From positions 98,285 to 162,284 of the forward strand of contig NMRB01000659.1 in assembly GCA_002633025.1 (NCBI GenBank): DNA of 64,000 nt. Direction: 5' to 3'. The notes under the pieces are model-generated. The model had not been told where the DNA came from, did no database searches, and saw only the letters and a program-made list of their open reading frames with translations. Below, piece after piece: positions 12,601-23,681 of the stretch. Both the position numbers and the translations under genes were made by a program. The stretch is from Notospermus geniculatus (taxonomy: Eukaryota; Nemertea; Pilidiophora; Heteronemertea; Lineidae). Numbering within the stretch: position 1 is the stretch's first letter; every line of letters begins with the position of its first letter.

Positions 12601-15600
12601 GTAGTAGTGGAGGAACGGAGCGATACGACAGGGGACCAGTCTAGGATGACTGCATTTTCCTCTGATTGTAAGGCACTGGATTTTCAAACAGGGTGGGAGT
12701 GAAATTCAAACAGGGTGGTGTAATAGACAAAATACATTGCAAGTTTTTTCAAACAGGGTGGTAAAAATTTAAACAGGGTGGTAAAATTACCTCTGAATTT
12801 TGGACAGGGTGGTACCGCCCTGTTTAAAAGCCTGGCGAGAACACTGCATCAAGGAGTGTTTAGCCTTTGCCACCTGATTCATAGTCAGGACGAGTTGGTT
12901 GTCTCTTCAGTTATGTTGCAAAGCACATCACTCAACTTTCTGCATCTCCTGCTGCAGTTCGGGAAAGTTCCAAAATTGGAAACGTTTCAGACTTTGGCAA
13001 CGTTTCTTTTTTTGGAAGCGATTTTCAATTCCAATATCAGGAACGTTTCTGAATTTGGAAGCCCAGAGATTCTGGCACAATCAAGCCTTTTGATGATGAT
13101 AATTGATGATTATCGATGATTGCAGCCAACTTACGCCAGCAATTCAGATTGTACGCCGTGAAATACAAGTTCACAGGTGCTGCCATCTGTTAATGGAAAA
13201 ATACACTTCCCGATTTTTGATACTAATATCCCGATTAGGCCTACCGCGCAAGTAGGCCTACACTGATTCCGATATTGGAATCGAAAACCGCTTCAGAAAA
13301 AGGAAACGTTGCCAATATTGGAATCGCTGGGCTTTCAAAATCAGAAACGTTTCCAAATTCGGAACTTTCCCGAACTGAGTGCCACTGTATCAAAATGTGA
13401 TTCAAAAACTTTTGTATTTCCTTCCAGGCGTCATGGGTGGTAAATTCCTCGAACGAGGTCGCGTCAAGAAGCCAATGCAGGAACGTTACAGCACCCAGCT
13501 TTCTGAATACTACACGGCCAGTGACCTCTACGTCGGGGCTGCTGTTGATTTCAACTGCCATCGTTTCATCCTGATTGATGCTGATGAGTATGCCTTCCGT
13601 TACATGGAGAGATGTGCTGGAGAGGTGAGACAAGTTTTGTATAACCTGGCAGACATGGTTCCCGCAGATCGTTGAAAAGCACTGTCAGTGTCAAGGCCTT
13701 GAATAGCCTTGAAAACTATACCTAGTTTTTACTTCAGCTCAGTGACCTTGAATTTCATGGTGGATCAGTGACCTTGAATTTCATGGTGGATCAGTGACCT
13801 TGAATTTCATGGTGGATCAGTGACCTTGAATTTCATGGTGGATCAGTGACCTTGAATTTCATGGTGGGTCAGTTTTGGGTTTTTCTTGAACCATTTCCCC
13901 CTTCCTAACGATGTTTTCTTCATTGATATTATGAAAAACCGTGTGTCGAACATGTCATACGTGTATACTTCATGTGTGAAAGTTTGTGTTTCTTCCATTC
14001 ATTCACAAAACGTTGACCTTGGTTTTGCAGGGCCGGCGCGGCCGGGGGGGTAGGGGGGGTATTTACCCCCTCAATAATTGTGGGTGATGTGCCCTTTTTG
14101 GTTGGGGTGCCCTCAGGGTGCAGGAAATTGACCTAAAATCACATCTCAGAGCTTCTGATTTTCAAAATTTTCCTGGGGGAGGCCCCCCAGACCCCCCCCC
14201 ACACACACAAAATCGGCCTCTTCGGCGCCATGCTGGAAAGGCGAAGCCCACGTCCGTTGAGCTTATCTGCTTAAAATGCCTCCCTAGCGAAAAAAAGGTA
14301 GCTACGGCCCTGCTCTCGCTCTGTATGTAGGTGCCCCTATTGATGGTGTACCCCCTCAATGGAAAAGTGGCCACGCCGGCCCTGTTTTGGCCTTGAAAAG
14401 TCTTCTAGAAAAGGCTTGAATTGGCTGACTGAAAAGCTGCAGGAACCATGGGCAGAGGAACAGTTTTCGTCGGTTGTATTTTGTTTCTTCTTTCAAAATT
14501 TTCCATATTACGAAAGTGTTGTTTCCATTTGCAGTACCCCAAGGCCAACATCCAGCAGATCCTGCAGACGTTGGCCTCCATTGCCGCTGAGAAGAAGGAT
14601 GAAGTGAAATCATTCTTCATGCGGAACGACCCTGAAGGAACTGGCATCCTCCTGTATGAACAATTCCACAACCTCATCCGCCAACTCGCTCCCCGTCTGA
14701 CCGAGCATGAGATTATGACGATTGCTCGTTACTATGGTGATAGAGCCGAACAGGACGCCCAGATGGACATCAAAACGCTCATCGCTATCATCCAGGAGCA
14801 GCTGAGGAAGAATAACTTTGAAGGATTCACCAAACTGAGCGAGAACTTCCAGCAGGTGGACAGGAGCGGGTAGGTAGAGACTGCTAGAGATGCTGGCGGC
14901 TACTGGCTGTGTCAAAACAGCTGTCGGCAGTCCCCGGTAACATCCTGTACTTTGTAAATTAAAACTCATATTTGGTAGCTTCCAATGCACTTTGATCTCT
15001 TTAAAATCTTGTCTCTGCCTTGTTACGGTGGTCAGCGTTGTTAGTGATGATGTGTCCATTGTTTTTTTCTCTTTGTAGAAGCGGAGTCCTGGATGCTGAC
15101 AGCATAAGGAAGGTCTGCCACGCCCTTCATTTACCCGTTGCTGACGACATGCTAAGGGCACTTCTCGCGAAGTAAGTACATTGACTTATTCTCTGATGTA
15201 GGTCTACACTCTTCATTATCCAACAGACACAAAAAACAACACACCAAATCATAGTATAAGTAAAGTCGGCTCCGAATTTCGCGAAGTAGAGATCTAGCAG
15301 AAATCCCACTTCTGGGATCGCTACTAGAAAATGTCTGAGGAAGACCCCGGTTGGGGTAGAAAATTTGCAAAATTCGGAGACGACTTTACATAAGCTCTTC
15401 ATTCAGAACAATTATCATAAAGGTCCACTTCTACTGATTTAGGATTTCAACCCATCAACACACATGCTCTGAACACACTTCTATCTCTGATGAAATCATT
15501 TCTTTCAATATAAATTCATTGAATGAAAATTCATTGAATGAAAATTGTATGAAAATTGAATGAAAAATTGAATGAAAATTCAATTGAATGACTTGAAAAA

Positions 15601-15853
15601 ATTGAATGAAAATTGAAAATTGATTGAATGAAAATTTCACCTTTTTCTCTGCAGGATGGTGATGAACGAACAAGGTCATATTTCGTGCGATGACTTTATC
15701 AAGAATCTGAACTGGTGTGATTTCCCGGTCGCTCCGATGAGCGCACAGGGCATCCGATTTGACGAAGGTTGGGCAGGCAACCAGGCACAAGACCAAATCA
15801 CTAAAGTCTGTTACCAAGCCCTCTTAGCCGACATCCTTGGTAAACCAGAGTAA
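6618..15853 (+). CDS. EFHC2: EFHC2, DM10/EF-hand axonemal protein
   Basis: Ten exons: 6618-6659, 8559-8898, 9687-9910, 10633-10989, 11311-11449, 12000-12308, 13428-13624, 14535-14869, 15079-15171, 15655-15853. They total 2235 nt, 744 aa (human EFHC2 is 749), and every junction keeps frame. Exon 1 encodes MALPFLPGNSFNQR, matching the vertebrate N-terminus. Three DM10 domains lie at about residues 71-185, 225-365 and 415-525, with typical cores such as WVAFDRQVLSFDGY, VLRFYCFWDDTD and VLRYLAKME, each followed by a YFL-DDT strand. The C-terminus (about 540-744) is EF-hand-like, but I see no complete canonical calcium loop. EFHC1/2 proteins are inner-lumen proteins of ciliary doublet microtubules. 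The exon 1 donor is the weak CGG|GTTCGT; all others are standard. Closer to EFHC2 than EFHC1 because of the PGIGGDPL-GQK-KPK segment and the length. Confidence 0.95.
7117..8335. mobile_element. Long terminal-inverted-repeat element in EFHC2 intron 1
   Basis: Arms of about 200 bp (7117-7310 and 8150-8335) are near reverse complements, sharing words such as TCTTTTCGCCCCATGGACTT and TCGCCCCCAAAAATTCGCC. The 830-bp interior has its own inverted pair around CCCGCCAAAACATCGTCAGG (about 7502 and 8092) but no transposase. It sits wholly inside an intron. Confidence 0.75.
10159..10307. mobile_element. GGGCC-ended foldback element
   Basis: GGGCCGTATGCACCAA at the left and TTGGTGCATACGGCCC at the right bound a near-complete palindrome of about 149 bp. 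It lies in EFHC2 intron 3. Similar GGGCC-ended hairpins occur at 39108-39250, 46249-46382, 47428-47811, 59268-59378 and 60166-60306. Confidence 0.8.
10425..10600. repeat. Dispersed repeat (GGCGCACCC...GGATCCGCCCC family)
   Basis: The block from AGGGGGGCGCACCC to GTGGATCCGCCCCTG, with the inner phrase CCATGAAATTCTGAAATTTG, recurs at 37550-37710 and 38636-38790. It is non-coding and lies just ahead of EFHC2 exon 4. Confidence 0.75.
12385..12648. mobile_element. Foldback element in EFHC2 intron 6
   Basis: The ends TAGACTGGTCCCCTGTCGTA and TACGACAGGGGACCAGTCTA are exact reverse complements. Next to it, at 12660-12840, is a run of AAACAGGGTGG phrases, a separate local repeat. Confidence 0.8.
13738..13872. 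repeat. 26-bp tandem repeat, five units
   Basis: Five almost identical copies of a 26-bp unit beginning TCAGTGACCTTGAATTTCAT lie in EFHC2 intron 7. Their near identity suggests recent expansion. Confidence 0.95.
14030..14380. repeat. G/C-homopolymer dispersed repeat
   Basis: The stretch GGCCGGCGCGGCCGGGGGG up to GTGGCCACGCCGGCCC contains GGGGGAGGCCCCCCAGACCC and a related family phrase (CTGAGAGC/CTCAGAGC TTTTGATT-like). Relatives lie at about 4380-4620, 22740-22933 and 30720-30930; two of them adjoin homopolymers or N gaps. Confidence 0.6.
15225..15395. repeat. Dispersed repeat with GACCCCGGTTGGGGT core
   Basis: A block with AGTCGTCTCCGAATTT-type ends around GAAGACCCCGGTTGGGGT is found here and, in the other orientation, at 9220-9370, 26330-26475 and 34300-34445. 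The family is probably a short interspersed element. It is followed at 15505-15640 by an AT-rich repeat of TTGAATGAAAA phrases. Confidence 0.65.
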
Positions 15854-15989
15854 CTTTCATGTTAGAATGTCAAATGGAAAAGACAATATATCTCGGGTAT
15901 CCGTCCATGCAAAATGAATTCTGTCCTACTATTGAAAGAAGTGTGATATTTGGAACTCTGGTAAAAATTTGATGCAATGCCACACATAG

Positions 15990-15995
15990 AATAAA
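15990..15995 (+). promoter_or_regulatory. Likely poly(A) signal of EFHC2
   Basis: AATAAA lies 137 nt after the EFHC2 stop codon, a normal distance. No transcript data are available. Confidence 0.55.
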
Positions 15996-16044
15996 AGTTT
16001 ACCTTTATATTTATTAGATAATATCCCATCTGTTGTTTTGGAAA

Positions 16045-16300
16045 AGATATAAGCCGGATTCATACTTCAGGGCCAGCATCTGCGTCCGGAGCGCGATCCG
16101 AGTTTCAGGATGCAGCGTTCGACGTCGAAGCTCTAAGGACGATTTTGTCGGCGTCCAATTGCGGGGCTCTGAATGGTCATGCGATAATTCTGCCACAACA
16201 AAACGCTGGCTGGTCGAAGTGGTATTAACCAATACGACGATGCCAGCGCCTAAAATTTGATCGCAGACGCTCGGCATCCGTCTGAAGTGTGAATCAAGCC
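16045..16300. mobile_element. Foldback MITE downstream of EFHC2
   Basis: AAGCCGGATTCATACTTCAG at the left pairs with CTGAAGTGTGAATCAAGCC... read in reverse complement at the right; GCATCTGCGTCCGGAGCGCGATC pairs with GATCGCAGACGCTCGGCATC in the same way. No open frame of interest. Confidence 0.65.
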
Positions 16301-17155
16301 ATCTTTTGAGGTGATTCATTTGAGAGTTTTTCACTTTAGAAGAAACTCAAAAAGGATGAACAAGTTTTTGATTCTGTTGTCGTAGAAAGAATCCGTTGAG
16401 ATGATGTTTTATGAACGGCCGCTGGGTCATTTTCTGTGATAAATATGTCAGCACACGGAGTATTGAGATTGTTTTACTTTCATTTCACTCGTACTGGGGA
16501 CTTGTGTTTTCATGCGATTATAAGTTTGTCCGAATAGACCTGTTGTATTGAGGTCCCTTCATCACAACTCTGTTCTTCACTCAAAGATTATTCATGTGTA
16601 TGAAATGAAATCAGAACAGACTCGTGTTCCTGTTGAGAAATGGTGTCCTTCGTTGGATTTGTGTGTAGAGAGTCAGCCTGCCTTTGCCTACATGGACATG
16701 TAATGTACCTAGAATAGAAATTTCAGCTCACATCTTCTGATCTTTGCTCCTTATGATTGTTATTTTGAGGCCTAGTAAGGGATGTAGAGCTGTACCAACG
16801 TGATCTAGGATTTTATGGCAATGGTTTGTTGACCCTCTTCTCTGTATTGGTGTACATACTTATGAGACATAAGTGTATTTATGTGTATGATAGCTTGTTT
16901 TTTATAATGATGACGTAAAATATATGACAATGTTCAAACCATTCTTGTTTTGTTCTTTGAGGGATTCTGACCCCACTTTCAGACGCAAGGGCTTGACGTT
17001 GAGTCCCTGCTGGTTTGCTGGAGGAGAAACCCCAAAAACTGCACCCCTGAACCATCTGAGAAATGAAAAACAAAAGCCAAGTTCTGATTGTGAAATAGAA
17101 GCAGTTTTTTTAAAGTCAATAAGTTAATAGACTTGTCATTGATTTGTACATTCAA

Positions 17156-17394
17156 TAGACTCTATCACTCCAAAAGAGCGCAGCACCTTACGGGGGTAGC
17201 GTCATGATGTCCCGCACGTCATTTCTGAACGCATGACGTTGACTCGAAAAAAAAATCCCGTTGTTTCAGCGATCATGACGTCGTGACACAATCTGATTTT
17301 TTTCGTCTCACCTCAAAACATCATGAATGACGTGTGGGACGTCATGACGCTGATCCCTGTACGGTGCTGCGCTCTTTTGGAGGAATATCGTCTA
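17156..17394. mobile_element. Foldback MITE
   Basis: CCAAAAGAGCGCAGCACC at the left is mirrored by GGTGCTGCGCTCTTTTGG at the right. The interior is rich in TGACG words. It separates the EFHC2 3' region from the duplicated deaminase block. Confidence 0.8.
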
Positions 17395-17957
17395 TTGCAT
17401 AAATATTTTTTTTCTCAAAATATTCAGCTCAACTGGAGACAGGTGCTGAGTGAGGCTGCCTGTCCAACAATCAGAGTATAGGCCTACAATGGTATGGTAC
17501 AATGCGATGAAGAACAATATAAAAACTGGATGCTGGACCAGATTTTGCACAGAACTTTTGTAGAAATAACTCAAGAAAATAATCACAGCAGCCACATGAC
17601 TATAAAGCTTAAAGGAACCCTATAGGCAGCCAGCTGTTGGCCTATATTGGTACTGTCACTTCATCACAGGTGGCGCCAGCAACTGACAACCTGCGGATTT
17701 TGGCTCAAATGTTGATGTTTAGTGTACATTTATTTTACTTGCAATAGATGTTAGAGTTAGATTCTCATGCCAACTAATCGGTGTAATGAGCACATTAAAA
17801 TGCCATGAGGAAGCTGCCTGTAGGGTCCCTTTAACACAGGTACAAATCCTGTTGACATTACATGATCCATGCAAAAAGATGCCAATATCATTCCCTGCGT
17901 TAAACTAAAGTCACAAAAATAGATCACAGTTATGACATGGCCATCTTGATCTGCTGA

Positions 17958-18569
17958 GATCTACGGTGGCCCATAGAGCTCATTGATGAAAAATATTTAC
18001 ATTTGCAATTTTTTTTCAATTCGATAATTTTTTCTTGGTGGTTTGTAAAATTTTTGGAAGTTCCCACCGCGGTGAGAATATTACCACCGCGGTGAGAATA
18101 TTTCCACCTCGGTGAAAATATTTCCACCTCGGTGGAAATATTTCCACCGCGGTGAAAATTAATTTCCACCGCGGTGGAAATTATTTTTCACCGCGGTGGT
18201 AATTATTAATTATCACCGCGGTGGAAAATAATTTTCACCGCGGTGAAAATTAATTATCACCGCGGTGGAAATATTTCCACCGAGGTGGAAATTAATTTCC
18301 ACCGCGGTGAAAATTAATTTCCACCGCGGTGATAATTAATAATTACCACCGCGGTGAAAAATAATTTCCACCACGGTGGAAATTAATTTTCACCGCGGTG
18401 GAAATACTTCCACCGAGGTGGAAATATTCTCACCGCGTTGGTAATATTCTCACCGCGGTGGGAACTTCCAAAAATTTTACAAACCCCCAAGAAAAAATTA
18501 TCGAATTGAAAAAAAATTGCAAATGTAAATATTTTTCATCAATGAGCTCTATGGGCCACCGTAGAGATC
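17958..18569. repeat. Foldback palindrome with 19 CACCGCGGTG palindromes inside
   Basis: Outer arms (17958-18062 and 18463-18569) are near-perfect reverse complements, e.g. ATGGGCCACCGTAGA at the right end. Between them are 19 copies of the 10-bp palindrome CACCGCGGTG or a one-base variant, spaced about 20 bp apart by AT-rich linkers such as GAAATTAATTTC. Small open frames here are products of the repeat. Confidence 0.95.
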
Positions 18570-19169
18570 AAAAATCTCTTATCTATTTTGCTGAGATGTA
18601 TAAAGTTGCACGTGAATTTCTCAATACTCATCACAATAGGGAGGTTAAGATAACGTTTCCGAGTCTCGACTCCGACTCCAGAGGACTCTTTTTTGGGAAC
18701 TACGTCATCAAATAAAACGGGGTTTTCCAAAGCAATGGTGTTTTCTCATTCAGGAGAACGAGGAGAACCCCCCTGGGTGGTTAATTTCTCTTCTACTTGA
18801 AAAATCCGAATTTTAGCATCTCGGAGTGGGAGTGGGAGTCGGACCAGATCTTAACCTCGCTAATATGTAAAGTACCACACCTGCCATACGCCAAGGCCAA
18901 CATAACAAGAGCTCCATTGAGCTTGCACTCAGCTGAGGAAGCACTTTGTGATGTGGGTGTGGTCAGCGGAGACCCGTCACCTAAAGCAGCACAGTGGATA
19001 CCGATATGTAAAATCAATGATAAAAAGAAGCGGCTTTGAATGAGCTGCCAATCTCGAACCTTTAGAATAACTTGAGGCGTGGTCATACTTCTCCCTCTTC
19101 GATTACTTGAAACAATAAGAACCTTGCATGTTTATGTCGGCGTCTGCGGCAGCGGCTGTTGTCAATCAT

Positions 19170-21403
19170 TCACTTCGCCAAATCCTCAAAATTGATCTTA
19201 ACTATCCTTCTACTTGGTTTAAATGGTCTGAAGTGAAAATAAAAGCACATTTCATATTTTTTGCAACTGGGTGGCATGGCACGCGAGTTAGTATTTTGCG
19301 TTTGGATAAAAGACACAGCTTGCTACAGGACTCGAACCCACTGAACAACACCATCACTAAACTTACTCAGTGTGAACCCCGCCTCGGCCAAGCAGGTTAT
19401 TTATACTGTCGTAATCTGGAATATGGCGCGGCCCATATGAAAGGTATCTCAATGCTGATATTCTGGATTGAATGATGACTTTGGCACACTCCTTGGTTGG
19501 GAACTTGGTGGCATACATGGTGCAGCCTTTGAGGCTGGCCACGGTCCGGAACAGGATGGCGTTTAAATGGGCCTCGCACACTGAAATAACGAATTTTACA
19601 AGGTTACGGGGGGGGGGGGGTCACAACCAGCTGCATTGCACCAGTGAGAGCATGACTCTAAAGCCTTGTTCAAGGCCTGTTTCCACCTGCGTGCGATTGG
19701 GCAACGCGCGCGATTTAGGCTACCTTGTTTGCGTGCAGTGCGGCGGGAAATAACGAAGCCCTTTGCCGCGCGCGTCAACGAATCGCGTTCAGTGGAAACG
19801 GGCCTTCACACCAGTTGGCGCACGGTGCGATGTGGTGCGATGCGTTGAAAAAATCGCCAAGCGGTGTCAGTTTTGGCGCGGCGCGACGCGGTTGGGTGCG
19901 GTAGTCATGATTAGCGGAAATGACATCGTTCTTCTCATTCAAATTGTGCCAGATATGCCAGTATCCTCGCGCGGCAGGCGATTCCACGCGGAAAAATACT
20001 GCAGGGGCGATCGGGGGCGGTGGAAATCGCTCGTCGCGTCCTACCGCTTCTTACCGCAAGTGTGAACAGCTATAGGTTTAACAATGGGAGCAATCAGGCG
20101 CAAAATTCACATCCGCACCGCACCGGCCTGCAGTGTGAACAAGGCTTGTTACTCATCTGTGGCTATTGGGAGCTATCAGTCAGTTGACCAATAGGTGTCA
20201 CTACGGTCCAATGCCTAGCGGACCCATTCATGGTTGACTGAGCACCAATCAGGAGAATTTTATATTGTATTCGTCCGCTAGAACTTCGCTGCCCTCTCTT
20301 TGCGATGAGCGCGGCTGACTGATCCTATATGACATGAGATTTTCCTTCGAAATGAATTTTTCCCATCCAATCAGAATGTAACGATTGGAGCTGGCGGTGG
20401 ATTGTTTTTTTACGCCTCAAAGGGACCCCTACTCACAGAGTTCTGCTTGCTCAGCGTCAGATGTTTCATCATCATGTATCTTCAGAGGCATTCCGTTGTA
20501 ACCCACCCCAACAATCTTCTTATCAGAATCAGCTATCACTACCCCCACCTGGAACAAAATCAGATCAAAGCTACTGAGGACATCTGGCACGCATGTGGAC
20601 ACAAGTGAAATTCTTGACAACTCTGTCACGATCAGCCGTCTGCGTCCGGCGACATGGGATGCAGACGACTTTGTCTGCTGCTGAGACAGCGTGATAATAC
20701 ACGTAGCGGTTTCGCTTTGCAAGAGCTCCTCCGTACTGCCGAAAGGCGAGGCGTCCGTGCTGACGGAGGTTCGTCGATGCTGCCATCACCATAAGGCATG
20801 TCTCGACGGGGAATATTCGTCGGAAATTGGTATTTTTCGCCTTTTTTTACCCAAAAAATGACGACCGACTCTGACGCCTTCCTTGGCGATATCATGAGCG
20901 CGCCGCTTTCGTCGCATCCCAAATGTCTCATATTCGTCCTAGAATTGTGCCGTCTTGGGGGAAAATGATTCCGGCGACGGGCCGACCGTGCGGTCAAGAA
21001 TTTAAGCTCAGTATTAGCACCTTACCTTTTTTTTGGGGGCTTGCTTACTCCTTTGGGCGGCCATCGCCGCCATGCCCATGAAGTACTCGTCCCAAGACAG
21101 GTGAGTCTGGTCTCTGAAATCAACAGAAGCTGACTCAAGGCTAGACAGACGGAATATCTGAGCGAAACAACGTCTGAGAGTCGTCTGTTTTCATCAAGAA
21201 GAGATCCTGGCATGCCTGGGGATCTCGTGATAGCCTCCGCTCACTGCTCACCATCAGGCCTAATGCTCCCCCAAACCAGAAAGATGGCGCCCTATTGCCT
21301 TCATTCTGTTGAATTGCTGTGGCGGTGGGCCTTGGCGGCCTAGGCTACTGAAGATTCTATTTGAATGAATAACTCACCTGTTCGCAGCTTCCCCTTCGGC
21401 CAT
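19170..21403 (-). CDS. Deaminase-like protein, copy A (DCTD family, degenerate zinc site)
   Basis: Five exons on the minus strand: 21403-21378, 21113-21026, 20548-20437, 19580-19367, 19227-19170. They total 498 nt, 165 aa, with all phases agreeing and standard splice sites. The sequence follows dCMP deaminase: HLSWDEYFMGMAAMAAQRSK matches the N-terminal helix, VGVVIADSDKKIVGVGYNGM the first strands, KGCTMYATKFPTKECAK the second zinc segment, and the C-terminus ends IVKINFEDLAK. dCMP deaminase makes dUMP from dCMP using zinc bound by HAE and PCxxC. Here these read C77-E-A-H80 and P103-T-K-E-C107, so the His ligand, the catalytic Glu position and one Cys are altered. Human DCTD is 178 aa. Catalysis is doubtful; a structural or regulatory role is inference. 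Confidence 0.88.
19661..20150. mobile_element. Nested foldback elements in copy A intron 3
   Basis: The outer pair is AAGCCTTGTTCAAGGCC at the left and GTGTGAACAAGGCTTG at the right. An inner pair (GGCCTGTTTCCAC and GTGGAAACGGGCC, 19674-19807) shows one element inside another. Both lie between exons 3 and 4 of deaminase copy A. Confidence 0.65.
20165..20335. mobile_element. Short MITE family (AGGAGCTATCAGTCAG ends)
   Basis: About 165 bp with the core GCGGACCCATTCATGGTTGA and ATTTT-rich centre. Copies occur at 29585-29745 and 55055-55222 in the same orientation and at 28905-29065 reversed. The ends GAGCTATCAGTCAG and GGCTGACTGCTCC are partly inverted. Confidence 0.7.
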
Positions 21404-22933
21404 TTTGGTGAGGACCTGAAAATAGTCGTTCCTATCACTGAGTTAAATATCTCTTAAACACGACAAAAGCGACGGATGGTGGCGAATCATAATCCTTGGC
21501 CTTAAAGTGCCGCTAAATAGGTGGAAGTGTGACGTTGGTCGATTGTCAAGTCGCCCGCAAGCTGTTGTGGTTTACCGCATGTTTTCAGCAAGCGCCAATC
21601 CCCATCCAGAAATTTCTAGATGCCTAGTTAGTCCTATATCATAACACTGATATGATTCCGTGTTAGGCCTAAATAGTATTACCTGAAGCGTCTTGTTCAG
21701 AGAGTAGCATATACCGGTACTGTCCTAAGACCAGCCCAGGTAGCACCACCGGGCGCGGCTTACTGGGAAGGCGCGATACGCGGAATTCGAACTGTTACCT
21801 TGACAACCGCTGAAAAAACGAGCTCAACGCGCGGATATCCGTCAGGCGCGGGATGATCTGCCGGGCACCGACTCGGGGATTATTGATTTCTTTCTGTCCG
21901 TCTCCAGGCCGCCTTATCTGGACTAATTTTAACGTTAAAATCCAGACCACAATGTCAATTCCATGAATGCGATTTAAAAACTAAGAATGACAATGATAAC
22001 AATTTTTTAGGACTTCTCAAACACGACTTAGTCCATTCTTGCACTCACAGAACTGTTTTAGACAAATATGGAAAACAATACGATAATATAAAGGCCTGTG
22101 TTTGATCTATCGTTGGCCTAGTTTCTGCGGCGATAGCTGTTTCAGGTCTAGACGGGAGTCGATCGATCGATCGATCGATTGGACGGATGTCTGAACGGAC
22201 TGATTGCTGCTTCATGTGATATCCTGACGGACGAGTTGAAACAAATAATTAAATCAGTCTGTCATGTTTTCCAAGGAATCAGTGAACGACAATCACGCGC
22301 CCAACGTATGATTGAACAATATTGAAACGTTCAATAGGCCTATACCGGGTGGATAGGTCAACGTAGTCCATGGAAGTATTATAAAGAAGGAATCATTACT
22401 TCCATGATTAGTCCAACAGAAGAATCATCAAAAGTAATCTCTTGTGGGCTTTTTCAAATTCATTTCATCCACAAAGTCTTATGACGGGATACTGAGACCA
22501 GGATGACAGGCCTAACTTTGGAACTATAGAGATTTCCACTTATTATTCTCAGCCGTCTCTGCTATCAGGCGGAGAGCCCTTCAGTGGCAGTTCAAATTTC
22601 GCGCTAGACTAGTCCGCTGACGTGGACGGCGAGTTCCGAGCGCCACAATTTGAATTTCCCGCTGAACTACGGTATTTCGCGCGCTCACAGCGTCTCTTTG
22701 ATGACGTCATCATCGATGATAGATTACGAACGATACCAACAAGCAGGCCCGGATTTAGAGGGGGGCACATGGGGCACGTGCCCCCCCCGCCCTATTTTTT
22801 GAGGGGCAATGATGTTTAACTGCATTTTGTGGAAGAATCGTCTAGTATTTTCTAATATTTCATGTCTAAGATGCTGGGAAATCGCATCTCAGAGCTTTGA
22901 TTTTTCACATTTTCCCGGGGGAGGCCCCCCGCC
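21404..22933. other. Upstream part of deaminase duplication unit A
   Basis: No gene seen. The stretch matches, in order, sequence upstream of exon 1 of copies C (25345-26930) and B (32050-34680), sharing GATCGATCGATCG, GGCCTACCGGGTGGATAGG-type and GATGACGTCATCATCGATGAT words. It ends in a GC-rich dispersed repeat (CCCGGATTTAGAGGGGGG) that runs into the first N gap. Confidence 0.7.
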
Positions 22934-23652
22934 NNNNNNNNNNNNNNNNNNNNNNNNNNNNNNNNNNNNNNNNNNNNNNNNNNNNNNNNNNNNNNNNNNN
23001 NNNNNNNNNNNNNNNNNNNNNNNNNNNNNNNNNNNNNNNNNNNNNNNNNNNNNNNNNNNNNNNNNNNNNNNNNNNNNNNNNNNNNNNNNNNNNNNNNNNN
23101 NNNNNNNNNNNNNNNNNNNNNNNNNNNNNNNNNNNNNNNNNNNNNNNNNNNNNNNNNNNNNNNNNNNNNNNNNNNNNNNNNNNNNNNNNNNNNNNNNNNN
23201 NNNNNNNNNNNNNNNNNNNNNNNNNNNNNNNNNNNNNNNNNNNNNNNNNNNNNNNNNNNNNNNNNNNNNNNNNNNNNNNNNNNNNNNNNNNNNNNNNNNN
23301 NNNNNNNNNNNNNNNNNNNNNNNNNNNNNNNNNNNNNNNNNNNNNNNNNNNNNNNNNNNNNNNNNNNNNNNNNNNNNNNNNNNNNNNNNNNNNNNNNNNN
23401 NNNNNNNNNNNNNNNNNNNNNNNNNNNNNNNNNNNNNNNNNNNNNNNNNNNNNNNNNNNNNNNNNNNNNNNNNNNNNNNNNNNNNNNNNNNNNNNNNNNN
23501 NNNNNNNNNNNNNNNNNNNNNNNNNNNNNNNNNNNNNNNNNNNNNNNNNNNNNNNNNNNNNNNNNNNNNNNNNNNNNNNNNNNNNNNNNNNNNNNNNNNN
23601 NNNNNNNNNNNNNNNNNNNNNNNNNNNNNNNNNNNNNNNNNNNNNNNNNNNN
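22934..23652. other. Assembly gap (719 N)
   Basis: The sequence is unknown here. The left edge is a G/C-homopolymer repeat. The missing exons 4 and 5 of deaminase copy C would be expected inside or lost at this place. Confidence 1.
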
Positions 23653-23681
23653 TTTTTTCGCCTCAATGGGACCCCACTTAC

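Noticed and set aside
17392-17595. Frame similar to one at 27209-27469, as if a conserved protein
   Set aside because: Both lie at matching places of the tandem duplication; the likeness is at DNA level and the frames differ in start and end.
17958-18569. CRISPR array, because of regular short palindromes
   Set aside because: The genome is eukaryotic, and the spacers are themselves repetitive AT-rich linkers within a foldback.
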